Positions 17,880-28,685 of a stretch of DNA of 64,000 bases are shown piece after piece. A program made the position numbers and the translations under genes. The stretch spans positions 3,100,001-3,164,000 of the forward strand of contig CP144172.1 in the NCBI GenBank assembly GCA_039636865.1, given 5' to 3'. The stretch is from Dermatophilaceae bacterium Sec6.4 (GTDB lineage: Bacteria > Actinomycetota > Actinomycetes > Actinomycetales > Dermatophilaceae). The notes under the pieces were generated by a model. That model saw nothing but the letters and a program-made list of their open reading frames with translations, was not told the origin of the DNA and searched no databases. How positions within the stretch are numbered: the first letter of the stretch is position 1; each line of letters starts with the position of its first letter.

Positions 17880-19297
17880 CAGGCGGCGCCTTCCTGTGCG
17901 AGTTCGCTGAGGGAGTCCTCGATGCACTGACCGAGGACGTCCAGATCCGGCATTGCGTCCCGGTCCGCGTTCAGTCCGAAGCAGACCTTCCCGTGGTAGG
18001 AGGTGATACCGATGGTGAGCGCCTGCGCCCTGGCCAACGGAATCACCGGGAACGTGCTGTCCAGCTGCGCGTCTGCGGCGAACAGCGGCTGTTGCGGCCC
18101 AGGGACGTTGGTGATGACCAGGTTGAACATCCGACGGGTGATCGCGCTGCCCAGTCGGGCGCCGAGCGAGTGAAGGGTCGGTGGGCCGTACCCGCCCAGG
18201 CTGACCATCGACGCCGCACTGGCACCGCCCTCCACCTGCTGTTGCATGTCGTAGGCGATCTGACGCAGCCGCATCATCGGCCGCGGCTCGCCCACTGGCA
18301 GATCGATGAAACAAGGCACCACCGCCTCGCCGACGCCATCGCGCACAGGCACGCTGAGCGGGACCATTGCGCGAATTTTGCCGGCCGGTCCGATCCCCTC
18401 CCCCCGAGTCATCAACCAGGAACGCAAGGCCCCGGTGATCGTGGCGAGCACGACGGCGTGCACGGTGAACGATCGCGCAGCAGGATCGCGGAAATCCTCG
18501 GCCGCCACCAGGCGAGCACGTACCAATTGGTAGGTGGCCAGCTCGCTCTGCACCATGACGTAGCGACGATGCGCTCCGATCGGCCTGTTGAGCAAACTGT
18601 CCGGCGCCGGCCGAGCCACACTGCGAGCCAGGATCCCCGCGGCGCCTCCCGCTACCCCGAGCACCCGTCCGGCGACCGATGTCATACCGGTCACCGCGTC
18701 GCGCACACCGTGCACCAACTCACGTGGACTGAGGGCGATAGCGACGGCCGCCCCGGCGAGCAGCTCCAGGTCGCTCGGCGTCTTCGCTGGATGCCACCGC
18801 TGCGGCGGCCCGATCTGCCGGCCCGGATCCGGATCGACGATGACCTGGGCCAGATCCACTGCATGATGCCCGTCGACCAATGCCTCGTGGGTCTTGGTGA
18901 CGAGGGCGAACCGTCCCCGCTCCAATCCCTCGACCAAATAGATCTCCCACAACGGGCGGTGCCGGTCCAGTGCGCGAGACTGGACACGCGCTACGAATTC
19001 TTCCAGTTGCGCAGCGCTGCCCGGACGCGGCAGCGCTGATCGACGCACGTGATAGGTGATGTCGAACTGATCGTCATCCACCCAGACCGGCGATCCCATT
19101 CGGCCCGGAACCTCGCGGACCCGTTGGCGGTAGCGGGGAACGGAGCCGATCCGATTTCCGACGAGGTCCAGGAGTAGTTCGTAGGTGAATCCCTGCGGGC
19201 CCGGGGTGAAAATCATCACCGATCCGACGTGCAGTGGTGTGGTGGTTTCTTCCCGGTAGAGGAACGACGCGTCCAGAGAACTCAATCGATCAGCCAC
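17879..19297 (-). CDS. Wax ester synthase/diacylglycerol acyltransferase (WS/DGAT) family, altered motif
   Basis: A 472-residue member of the WES_acyltransf plus DUF1298 family. The N-terminus MADRLSSLDASFLYRE and C-terminal FNLVITNVPGPQQPLF are diagnostic. The family joins acyl-CoA to long-chain alcohols or diacylglycerol for storage lipid. The active-site motif HHxxxDG here reads HEALVDG (137-143), with Glu replacing the second, catalytic His; an H-H pair follows at 144-145. Activity is therefore doubtful or altered. The start is GTG. The gene ends overlapping the hypothetical downstream and begins four bases after the stop of the CpaE-like gene. Confidence 0.88.
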   Translation of the reverse strand: MADRLSSLDASFLYREETTTPLHVGSVMIFTPGPQGFTYELLLDLVGNRIGSVPRYRQRVREVPGRMGSPVWVDDDQFDITYHVRRSALPRPGSAAQLEEFVARVQSRALDRHRPLWEIYLVEGLERGRFALVTKTHEALVDGHHAVDLAQVIVDPDPGRQIGPPQRWHPAKTPSDLELLAGAAVAIALSPRELVHGVRDAVTGMTSVAGRVLGVAGGAAGILARSVARPAPDSLLNRPIGAHRRYVMVQSELATYQLVRARLVAAEDFRDPAARSFTVHAVVLATITGALRSWLMTRGEGIGPAGKIRAMVPLSVPVRDGVGEAVVPCFIDLPVGEPRPMMRLRQIAYDMQQQVEGGASAASMVSLGGYGPPTLHSLGARLGSAITRRMFNLVITNVPGPQQPLFAADAQLDSTFPVIPLARAQALTIGITSYHGKVCFGLNADRDAMPDLDVLGQCIEDSLSELAQEGAA

Positions 19298-19301
19298 GCC
19301 G

Positions 19302-20660
19302 TCATGATCTCAGACTGGATCGACGCAACCGCGCAATACGTCCTCGACGACCGGCAGGCGGTACGCCGGACAAGTCAGCAGCCAGGTCGGCGAGCGCCAA
19401 GCGTGCCGCGCTTGCGGGAGCTACCGCCGCCAGCACGGTCCCGGTCAACAACGCGCCGTCCAGACCCTCCCGGTCCTCCGGAACAAGGGTGAGATCGCGC
19501 ACCCCGGCGAACCGGCACAGCGCCTCGGCGATCTTCGTACGCGCAGACGCCCCGACTGCGGAGGACCGCACGCGCGTCACCACTACGCGCGGCTCTGCCT
19601 CGATCACCGGGCGCACGTCCTCCAGGGCTCGCACCAGGCGCTGCAGGCCTACCGGGTCCGCGGTCCCCACGGCAAACACGACGTCCGCCGCCCGCAGCGC
19701 CGCCAAGGTGGCTGCATTGCGGCGCGGCGCAACCGTGTCATAGCTCAGTTCCTCATCCTCCTCGATCACACCGGCACAGTCGACGACGACGAAGTCGACC
19801 ATCATGGCGGCCGTCCGCAGCACTTCGGTCAGCGCGTCTTCGCGCAGCTCGGGCCACCGGGAAGCACGCGAGATGCCGGTAAGTACCCGTAGACCTGGCA
19901 GCACCACAGGCGCAACAGCGGCCAGCGAGGGCACATCGAGTCGCCCGGACTCCGCGAGACGTACCGCCGCCGCTACCCCCGGAGCCTCGTCCAAGAGCGC
20001 GAGGAACTGACCCACACACGCGCCGTAGGTATCGGCATCCACAATCAGAGCGGTCTTACCGACCCTGGCGAGCTCGGCAGCGAGGTTCACGGCCACCGTC
20101 GTGCGGCCCGGAGCGCCGACTGCTCCCCACACCGTCACGATCTGCCCCTGGTCGGTATCGGTACCGACCTCTTCGGCGGGCAGTTCGGAAGCTATCCCGT
20201 GACTCGTCTCACCGTCACTGCTGGCAACAAGTCGTTCGAGCATGCTGACCTGTGCATCGAGCGCGCTGCTGTCGTACGCCGCCCCCGACTCCGTCCCTAC
20301 AGCAGCGGCCCCTGCAGCGGCGCCGCACACCTCGTCGACAAGGGTCTGCACCGCATGAATGCTCACCACCCGCGCGACGTCCCACTGTCGAAGCACCCGT
20401 TCCTGCGTCTCGTCGGCTGGGTCGAAGACGCCGACAACGGCCACCGCACCCGCGCGTAGATCGGAGAGCACCGACCGGCGTACCCCGGGCAGATCCGGAG
20501 AGATCACTGCCACCTGAGCCCGCCCGGACTGCGCGATAGCCAGCAGATCGGCCACATCCGGACACCGTCGCACCACCTGTAGACGGGTGCTCGCACCCAG
20601 TGCCGTGGCCACTGCAGCCTCGGCGTGCGCGCTGACCGCAGTGACGACCGTGACACTCAC
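19302..20660 (-). CDS. CpaE-like ATPase with non-standard P-loop
   Basis: A 452-residue protein of the MinD/ParA superfamily. Residues 1-115 look like a receiver-derived domain, 120-170 are a linker, and the ATPase follows. The deviant Walker A region is GAVGAPGRTT (179-188), with Arg where the P-loop Lys is expected and no signature Lys at its start. Walker A' is VDADTYG and the B strand FVVVDCAG. CpaE proteins localise Tad/Flp pilus machinery, but no pilus ATPase, prepilin or secretin is nearby. Its ATG overlaps the stop of the SAF-domain gene, so both are co-translated. Confidence 0.85.
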   Translation of the reverse strand: MSVTVVTAVSAHAEAAVATALGASTRLQVVRRCPDVADLLAIAQSGRAQVAVISPDLPGVRRSVLSDLRAGAVAVVGVFDPADETQERVLRQWDVARVVSIHAVQTLVDEVCGAAAGAAAVGTESGAAYDSSALDAQVSMLERLVASSDGETSHGIASELPAEEVGTDTDQGQIVTVWGAVGAPGRTTVAVNLAAELARVGKTALIVDADTYGACVGQFLALLDEAPGVAAAVRLAESGRLDVPSLAAVAPVVLPGLRVLTGISRASRWPELREDALTEVLRTAAMMVDFVVVDCAGVIEEDEELSYDTVAPRRNAATLAALRAADVVFAVGTADPVGLQRLVRALEDVRPVIEAEPRVVVTRVRSSAVGASARTKIAEALCRFAGVRDLTLVPEDREGLDGALLTGTVLAAVAPASAARLALADLAADLSGVPPAGRRGRIARLRRSSLRS

Positions 20661-21355
20661 GGGTTGTCCTTCGCTGGTGACCCTGCGGTGGGTACGAGGT
20701 CGATCTTGGCCCCCTTGTTGATCGCACCGAGGACAGCGGGGATGCGGGAATCAATGATCTGTACCTGCACCGAGCTGTCTCCCGAACCCGAACCCGAACC
20801 CAGACCGCTGGCGCCGCGCGCAACCTGCGCGACCATCACTCCGGAGATGAGCAGCTGTGGGTCCGCGTAGCTGGTGTCGCCGGTGGCGGCCCGCTGCTTC
20901 TGCGAGACGTACATGTCGACCACAGAACCCGGCGTCAGGATCTGCGATTGCGCGGAGGTCACCGGTAGCGCAATGGTCTTCTGACGCAGTGCAGAGGGGT
21001 CGCCGAGGGCTGCCGCGGGCACTAGCTCACCGCTCTGCACGACTCGTAGGACCTGACCTCCGGGCAGAGCGGAATCAGCACGCAGGTAGCGGGCATGAGG
21101 TCCATCCATCCGCACCTTCACGGCGCGCACATCGCTTTTCCCGATCTGCTGGCCGGGTACCAAGGCATGCGTGGCCTGCAGCATCTGCACCGAGGAGTCG
21201 AAGTGCACGAGTGCTGCGCCACCGGCGATCATCGCGGCTGCCACCAACCCGACACCTGCGATCAATCTGCCGTCCCGCCACGAAGGCCGCTGCAGCCGCG
21301 ATGCTGCGGGAGCGGGGAGCAGCACGTGACTCCCCCGGCGACGGAAGCTGGTCAT
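20657..21355 (-). CDS. SAF-domain (CpaB/RcpC-like) membrane-anchored protein
   Basis: A 232-residue protein with a basic cytoplasmic start, one TM helix (VGLVAAAMIAGGAALVHF) and an extracytoplasmic SAF domain (about 50-130, with ALVPGQQIGKSDVRAV and SGELVPAAAL). The C-terminal domain includes VVDMYVSQK and a Gly/Ser repeat (SGLGSGSGSGDSS). CpaB/RcpC proteins are periplasmic parts of Flp pilus assembly. I chose the ATG after GGGAAAGTGTGGG; an in-frame start 48 bases upstream gives a non-family N-terminus. It overlaps the downstream CpaE-like ATPase gene and is divergent from the small HTH gene. Confidence 0.82.
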   Translation of the reverse strand: MTSFRRRGSHVLLPAPAASRLQRPSWRDGRLIAGVGLVAAAMIAGGAALVHFDSSVQMLQATHALVPGQQIGKSDVRAVKVRMDGPHARYLRADSALPGGQVLRVVQSGELVPAAALGDPSALRQKTIALPVTSAQSQILTPGSVVDMYVSQKQRAATGDTSYADPQLLISGVMVAQVARGASGLGSGSGSGDSSVQVQIIDSRIPAVLGAINKGAKIDLVPTAGSPAKDNP

Positions 21356-21498
21356 CCCACACTTTCCCGGTTTCGGATCATGCTGGTCATTCTGGCCCAA
21401 CACCGGCCTGCATGGGCGATATCCACAGGGAACAACTGGGGGTTCTGCGTGGATGCGTCACAATGGGCCAGCACCATCACTGTGACGGAAGAAGGAAC

Positions 21499-21711
21499 GT
21501 GCCCCCTCGATTCCTGCAGATTGCCGATGTCGCCGAGACGCTCAATATCTCCGCGCGTCAGGCGTACGGGCTGGTCACGTCCGGAGAACTGCCCGCCATC
21601 AAGATCGGCAAAAGCTGGCGGGTGGAGGTCGCAGAGTTGGAGACCTACATCGAACGCGCCTACGCCGATACCCGCTCCCGCGTCGAGAGCGGGACCCTCG
21701 AGGTCGATTGA
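21499..21711 (+). CDS. Small excisionase/BldC-like HTH DNA-binding protein
   Basis: A 70-residue winged-helix MerR-like domain of HTH_17/excisionase type: FLQIADVAETLNIS and QAYGLVTSGELPAIKIG are followed by the wing SWRVEVAELETYIE. In actinobacteria such stand-alone domains include BldC, which binds AT-rich direct repeats. The GTG start is set by GAAGGAA six bases upstream. It is divergent from the SAF/CpaE pair and therefore a candidate regulator of it. No integrase or phage genes are present, so a phage excisionase role is unlikely. Confidence 0.85.
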   Translation: MPPRFLQIADVAETLNISARQAYGLVTSGELPAIKIGKSWRVEVAELETYIERAYADTRSRVESGTLEVD

Positions 21712-21732
21712 CCACGACCGCTGTGCACTGCG

Positions 21733-22275
21733 CTAACACCTGCGCAGGATCGCGATCGCACGGAACGGCACGGTGCGGTGACCGGTGAGGGCCCTCGCCC
21801 TGCGGATGGAATCCGCCGGATGTTCAGCTATCTGCAGATGATCAGAGCCCACCCCGTCGATCGTCCCGGTGAACACGTTTCCGCCGTTGTCATGCACCGC
21901 AACTGCACACCTGTCCCGCGCCACGGCTCGTAGGGCCACGCCCACCCCGAAACGACGCCCCAGATGGCCGCCGACTTCACTGCGGGTACCGAGGCCGGTG
22001 ATGGACAACACCGCGCCGAATGGCACCACAGCGCTGCCCCGCTGATCTTCTTCGATCAGCAGCCAATCGCTGCCGAGATCCTGCAGGACTCCCGTGAGCG
22101 GACCGATGGCAGTGGTGAGCCCCACCGGTAGGCCGATCCGGGTAGCGGCTCGATCCGCCCACGAGACTGCCGCTCGCTCGCGCCGCGTGCGGTCCGCAAC
22201 CTGGCCCATCAGCTCCTGCCGGTCGCTCTCAGCCAGTTGGGCCTCCAAATCGGCAAAAAGATCCGTCCAGCGCAT
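21733..22275 (-). CDS. Conserved actinobacterial hypothetical (beta-rich)
   Basis: A 180-residue protein. An N-terminal amphipathic helix (about 1-45, LFADLEAQLAESDRQELMGQ) is followed by a strand-rich region with two similar segments, each with G-x-(D/G)-x-G-S-D-(W/H)-L-x-I (LGSDWLLIEED and VGSDHLQIAEH), suggesting an internal duplication of a small beta-barrel. No enzyme motifs. The ATG follows TAGGCT by six bases. It sits convergent to the HTH gene and divergent from the LysM gene. Confidence 0.65.
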   Translation of the reverse strand: MRWTDLFADLEAQLAESDRQELMGQVADRTRRERAAVSWADRAATRIGLPVGLTTAIGPLTGVLQDLGSDWLLIEEDQRGSAVVPFGAVLSITGLGTRSEVGGHLGRRFGVGVALRAVARDRCAVAVHDNGGNVFTGTIDGVGSDHLQIAEHPADSIRRARALTGHRTVPFRAIAILRRC

Positions 22276-22281
22276 GGGGGC

Positions 22282-22287
22282 AGCCTA
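22282..22287 (-). promoter_or_regulatory. -10 hexamer TAGGCT, leaderless start
   Basis: TAGGCT-N6-ATG of the beta-rich hypothetical; one side of a divergent promoter pair in an AT-rich gap. Confidence 0.6.
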
Positions 22288-22376
22288 AGACCGACAGCCG
22301 CCGGGGAGAGTCACACTGATGTGCATCTGAAGTATTGAAATGACATTTAACGTATACAAACGCATTAAAACACGTC

Positions 22377-22382
22377 TAGAGT
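22377..22382 (+). promoter_or_regulatory. -10 hexamer TAGAGT, leaderless start
   Basis: TAGAGT-N6-ATG of the LysM gene. The upstream stretch 22330-22375 is markedly AT-rich for this genome and has CATTTAA and CATTAAA repeats 21 bases apart. Confidence 0.6.
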
Positions 22383-22388
22383 CACCGC

Positions 22389-23210
22389 ATGACAGTTCAG
22401 CAGCCAGATCCCGGCACCGTGGCGACCGCCCGCCCCGCACCACAACGGGCCTCGCTGCTGGGCCTGGTCCTTGCGCTGGGTCTGTTCTCAGCGGCAATCT
22501 GGGCGGCGGGCAGCACCGCGGCCGCGTACCGTGAACTGGCGCAACGCTCTGCCGTGACAACGATCGAGGCAGTCCCGCTCGTACTCCATGCAGTGCTGAC
22601 GATCGCCCTGCTCTGGGCGCTCATCCTCGTCGCGATGAGCATTGCGACGCTTCGTCGAAGTGCCCGGCAGTCCGGCCGTGGGGCTCAGATCATGCTGCCG
22701 GCCGGTCTCATCGGGCGCATCAGTACCGTGCTGATCGCTGTCACGCTGGTTACCACTGCTGGTGGTGCTGCCACGCCCAGCAGTGGTGACCAGGCAACTC
22801 TGTCCGCCACGCAGGTGCGCAGCGGCCTACGCGCCGTCGCACCGACCCCAGGTTTCGCGGAACCACCCGTGCCCACCTTCGGCCAAGGCGATCTGCCGGT
22901 ACCCGGGTGGACAGCGCCGGCTCCGCGGAGAGCGTCAGCACCGGGCTCAGCAGGCGCATTCCTGCTCGCGGGCGGCGCACACAGCCACGACGACCGGCCC
23001 GAGATTGTCGTACGACGCGGCGACAGTCTCTGGGCGTTGGTGTCGCGTCATCTGCATACCGAGGATCCCGCCGTTATCGCCGTGCAGTGGCCGCTCTGGT
23101 ACGCCGCGAACCGGACCGTCATCGGGCCAGACCCCGATGTCCTTCGCATCGGACAGGTCCTGCAGCTACCCGCAGAAGCCGCCGCTACGTCTGTGGGAGG
23201 AACCCGATGA
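22389..23210 (+). CDS. LysM-domain membrane protein
   Basis: A 273-residue protein. TM helices lie around residues 22-45 and 60-88, with a third hydrophobic segment near 105-125. A Pro-rich spacer follows (145-190), then a C-terminal LysM domain (about 205-262: EIVVRRGDSLWALVSRHL to QVLQLPAEA). LysM binds peptidoglycan GlcNAc, so the domain should face the wall. The gene lies upstream of the Rv3235-like gene and overlaps it (ATGA). The context with SAF and CpaE-like proteins and SecA points to an envelope role. The start is fixed by a hexamer-to-ATG spacing of six bases. Confidence 0.85.
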   Translation: MTVQQPDPGTVATARPAPQRASLLGLVLALGLFSAAIWAAGSTAAAYRELAQRSAVTTIEAVPLVLHAVLTIALLWALILVAMSIATLRRSARQSGRGAQIMLPAGLIGRISTVLIAVTLVTTAGGAATPSSGDQATLSATQVRSGLRAVAPTPGFAEPPVPTFGQGDLPVPGWTAPAPRRASAPGSAGAFLLAGGAHSHDDRPEIVVRRGDSLWALVSRHLHTEDPAVIAVQWPLWYAANRTVIGPDPDVLRIGQVLQLPAEAAATSVGGTR

Positions 23211-23782
23211 GCTTCGCCACTCTGGCCCCGATGCACGTCGTCACCTCGACGCTGCGGCCACTGCGTATTCGCCCGGCGTGCGACGTCGAGCCCGGCGTTC
23301 TCGACGAACACGAACTGGATCGTCTCTATGCGCAGGCAGCGTCGGGCGCGGATGATGCCCGGCACCCGGCCCATTACGTGCAGTCCTGCCTGGCCGTCGA
23401 CTTCCGATCTACCGAGCAGGACGCGCACTTCGGTCCGCAGGCGACGCTGACCTCCGTGCTACCGGAGCCACGCGCCTGGGTCGGGGCCATCACCACTGCC
23501 ATTTTGGAGAGTCTGGCCGGTCGGCGCGCGCCTACCCAGTTCGCCCGCTGCATGACCACGGAGATCTATGGCGTCATCACTCGGCGGCACGCAGTAGCTC
23601 AACGGCGCGGAGCAGTCGCACACCACCGCAGTTTCGTGCGCAAGGTTGCCGTGTGCGAGCCGGCAGACGGGGTGATCGAGGCGAGCGTCGTCGTCCACCA
23701 TGAAGGCAGAGTCCGAGCGATCGCGCTACGCGTCAGCGGGGTCGACGGACGCTGGCTCATCACTGCCTTCGAGATGGGCTGA
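23207..23782 (+). CDS. Rv3235-like conserved protein
   Basis: A 191-residue soluble protein with an Arg/Ala-rich start and a C-terminal alpha/beta domain (about 95-190) ending VDGRWLITAFEMG. That pattern, and the place immediately before secA, match the Rv3235-type proteins of mycobacteria and other actinobacteria. The fold recalls NTF2-like or SecA-associated small domains, but the function is unknown. ATG with GGGAGG six bases upstream overlaps the LysM stop. Its 3' end faces secA across 27 bases. Confidence 0.75.
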   Translation: MSFATLAPMHVVTSTLRPLRIRPACDVEPGVLDEHELDRLYAQAASGADDARHPAHYVQSCLAVDFRSTEQDAHFGPQATLTSVLPEPRAWVGAITTAILESLAGRRAPTQFARCMTTEIYGVITRRHAVAQRRGAVAHHRSFVRKVAVCEPADGVIEASVVVHHEGRVRAIALRVSGVDGRWLITAFEMG

Positions 23783-23809
23783 CCCGGCTCGGATCAACCT
23801 CCGCCGAAG

Positions 23810-26569
<2,760 letters not shown>

Positions 26570-26637
26570 GAAAGCTCCTCGTAAGTGGGCATACCACCGA
26601 TCAGTTTATGCCTTGGTCGGGCGGCCGCTAAATCAAT

Positions 26638-28407
26638 GTGCGTCGAATATCCAACGGATGGTTTAGTGAGAAGGTGCCATTGCTACCCGCTGACGTTCCC
26701 TCGCTCACCGATGGCGTGGTGACCCTACGCTCGCATCGCCCCGGTGACATCCCGAGGATGACGCAGGCGTGTCGCGATCCGGCCAGCCGGGCCGCGATCG
26801 CGCTGCCCGCGCCCTACATCGAAGCGGATGCCCACTCATTCCTGGACACGGTAGCGGCGGGGCAGGCTGCCGGCACACAGATCGAGTGGGCGATCGAATC
26901 CGGCGGCCGATGGGTCGGAAACATCGGTCTGCATGACCGGCGGGGCGACACCTTCGAGGTCGGGTTCATAGTGCACCCGGACGCGCGCGGTTATGGCATC
27001 TGCCGCCGGGCACTGGCGCTGCTCGCCGGCTACGCCCTCGACAAGCCCGGGTTGGGACTGACCGGACTGACCTGGCGCGCCGCGCGGGGCAACTTCGGGT
27101 CCTTACGAGTCGCCTGGTCCTGCGGGTTCACCGTGGACGGGATGTGGCCGGTGCCGCATCCGGTCTCCGACGGGGTCGTCGTGGACGGAATGTGGATGGG
27201 CCATCTGGACGCCGGCGCACCGCGCGGGCCGTTGCGCCCGTGGTACCGACCACCGACCGTCGACGGCGGAAGATTCGTCCTACGACCGTGGCGCGAGGAC
27301 GACACACCCCGTTCCCGGCCGGACGCACTGAGTGCGCTCATGGTGGAAGACATGCAACCCGACGCCGAGACGTTCACCGCCTGGCTGCTGGCCCGGCACG
27401 AGCGGATGGCGCAGGGGCAGGGCATCTACTGGTGCATTGCGGACCCCGACATCGACGAGCCGCTCGGCCATATCCAGGTCCAGGGACTCCAGGTCCCGTT
27501 CACTCGCGGTACGGGTGCCGTCGGCTACTGGCTCTACCCGTCAGCACGCGGTCTCGGACTCATGCAGGAAGCCCTGGACCTGGTGACAGCCCATGCCTTC
27601 GCGCCCATGACGGACATGTCGGGGGCGTCCGGGCTGGGGCTGCACCGCCTACAGGCCGGTACCGATATCGCGAACCGAGCCTCTGCACGGGCGTTGCGAC
27701 GCGCGGGTTTCCGCCAGGTGGCGCAGGAGCGCGCGGTACTGGCGCACCTCGACCGTCCACCGTCAGGCGCGCTCACCTTCGAACTTCTCGCCGACGACGA
27801 CCGGCTGACCCAGAGCATTGAGCCTGCCGTCATTGCAACACTGCGGACGCAGCGGCTCGTGTTACGAGCATGGACAGATGCCGATCAACCATCCGAAGAT
27901 GTCGAGCTGGACCGTCGCGCGCTGCGCTACATGCCCCCCGGTGCTCAACCGACCTACAGCACCTGGCACGAGTGGTTCGAGCGTCGATGCCGCCAGATCG
28001 ACACCGGCCAGCTGCAGTGGTGCATCGCCGACGCGCACACCGACCAGGCGCTGGGGTCGGTAGCACTCTTCGATCGGAGCGCGCCGGTCACCGATCGCGC
28101 CGAGATCGGCTACTGGCTCTACCCCGACGCACGCGGCCGCGGATACGCGGGTGAAGCGGTCGACGCCGTCCTCGAACACGGCTTCACCCCGGCCGCAGAA
28201 GACGGGCTGGGACTGACCCGCATCGAAGGGGAAACAGACGCAGAAAATGGCCCCTCACAGAATTTACTGCGCGCGAAGGGGTTCCGAGAGTGGGGTCACG
28301 CGCTGGCCAACTACACGCGCGCCGACGGTTCGCTCAGCGACAGCACGTACTTCGAACTACTCGCCGTCGACTACCACCGAAGAGATCAGGACTGCGCAAG
28401 GTCCTGA
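26638..28407 (+). CDS. Tandem triple GNAT-family acetyltransferase
   Basis: A 589-residue protein made of three RimJ/RimL-type GNAT modules: about 20-195, 205-395 and 400-580. Each repeats the order substrate strand, beta-bulge W-x-I-x-(S/D), YWLYP or related, and acetyl-CoA loop (HPDARGYG, YPSARGLG, YPDARGRGYAG). The module borders LTDGVVTLRSHRPGD, VDGGRFVLRPWREDD and LRTQRLVLRAWTDAD mark the beginnings. Typical members have one module of about 180 residues. The first module has a degenerate loop (R-G-Y-G-I). The start is unclear: GTG here, or GTG/TTG 36-42 bases on after AGAAGG. It is divergent from secA. The substrate is unknown, likely protein N-termini or small amines. Confidence 0.85.
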   Translation: MRRISNGWFSEKVPLLPADVPSLTDGVVTLRSHRPGDIPRMTQACRDPASRAAIALPAPYIEADAHSFLDTVAAGQAAGTQIEWAIESGGRWVGNIGLHDRRGDTFEVGFIVHPDARGYGICRRALALLAGYALDKPGLGLTGLTWRAARGNFGSLRVAWSCGFTVDGMWPVPHPVSDGVVVDGMWMGHLDAGAPRGPLRPWYRPPTVDGGRFVLRPWREDDTPRSRPDALSALMVEDMQPDAETFTAWLLARHERMAQGQGIYWCIADPDIDEPLGHIQVQGLQVPFTRGTGAVGYWLYPSARGLGLMQEALDLVTAHAFAPMTDMSGASGLGLHRLQAGTDIANRASARALRRAGFRQVAQERAVLAHLDRPPSGALTFELLADDDRLTQSIEPAVIATLRTQRLVLRAWTDADQPSEDVELDRRALRYMPPGAQPTYSTWHEWFERRCRQIDTGQLQWCIADAHTDQALGSVALFDRSAPVTDRAEIGYWLYPDARGRGYAGEAVDAVLEHGFTPAAEDGLGLTRIEGETDAENGPSQNLLRAKGFREWGHALANYTRADGSLSDSTYFELLAVDYHRRDQDCARS

Positions 28408-28685
28408 TACCCGGGATGTTTCGCGATCCAGGACCGAACGTATGGGCATTGGGCCAGGACACGTGTCACGCCGCGGGTGCGCAGATCGTCCAGGGTGGCC
28501 CTGGTGAGCTGACCGGCGTACCCGCGACCCGCGAAGCGCGGGTCCACCTCGACATGCGGCAGCACGACGGCACCGGCCGACTCCGCGAAATCAGCGAATC
28601 CGACCATCTCGGCGTCTGCGAACGCCTCGTAACGGCTGCGCTCGTCGTTGCGTCGTACGACCAGCTCATGCTCGATTGTGCTCAT
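28386..28685 (-). CDS. Small GNAT-type N-acetyltransferase (YjdJ/At1g77540-like)
   Basis: A 99-residue minimal GNAT. It has HVEVDPRFAGRGYAGQLTRA (acetyl-CoA loop R-G-Y-A-G) and the PYVRSWIAKHPGYQDL ending diagnostic of the small family, which has a Cys or other residue near CPYV. Substrate unknown. Its start overlaps the stop of the upstream glycosylase gene (ATGA), so the pair is co-translated. Its 3' end overlaps antisense with the triple-GNAT gene by 22 bases. Confidence 0.88.
   Translation of the reverse strand: MSTIEHELVVRRNDERSRYEAFADAEMVGFADFAESAGAVVLPHVEVDPRFAGRGYAGQLTRATLDDLRTRGVTRVLAQCPYVRSWIAKHPGYQDLAQS

Noticed and set aside
21499..21711. Phage excisionase
   Set aside because: The HTH domain type matches, but no integrase, attachment sites or phage genes are present.
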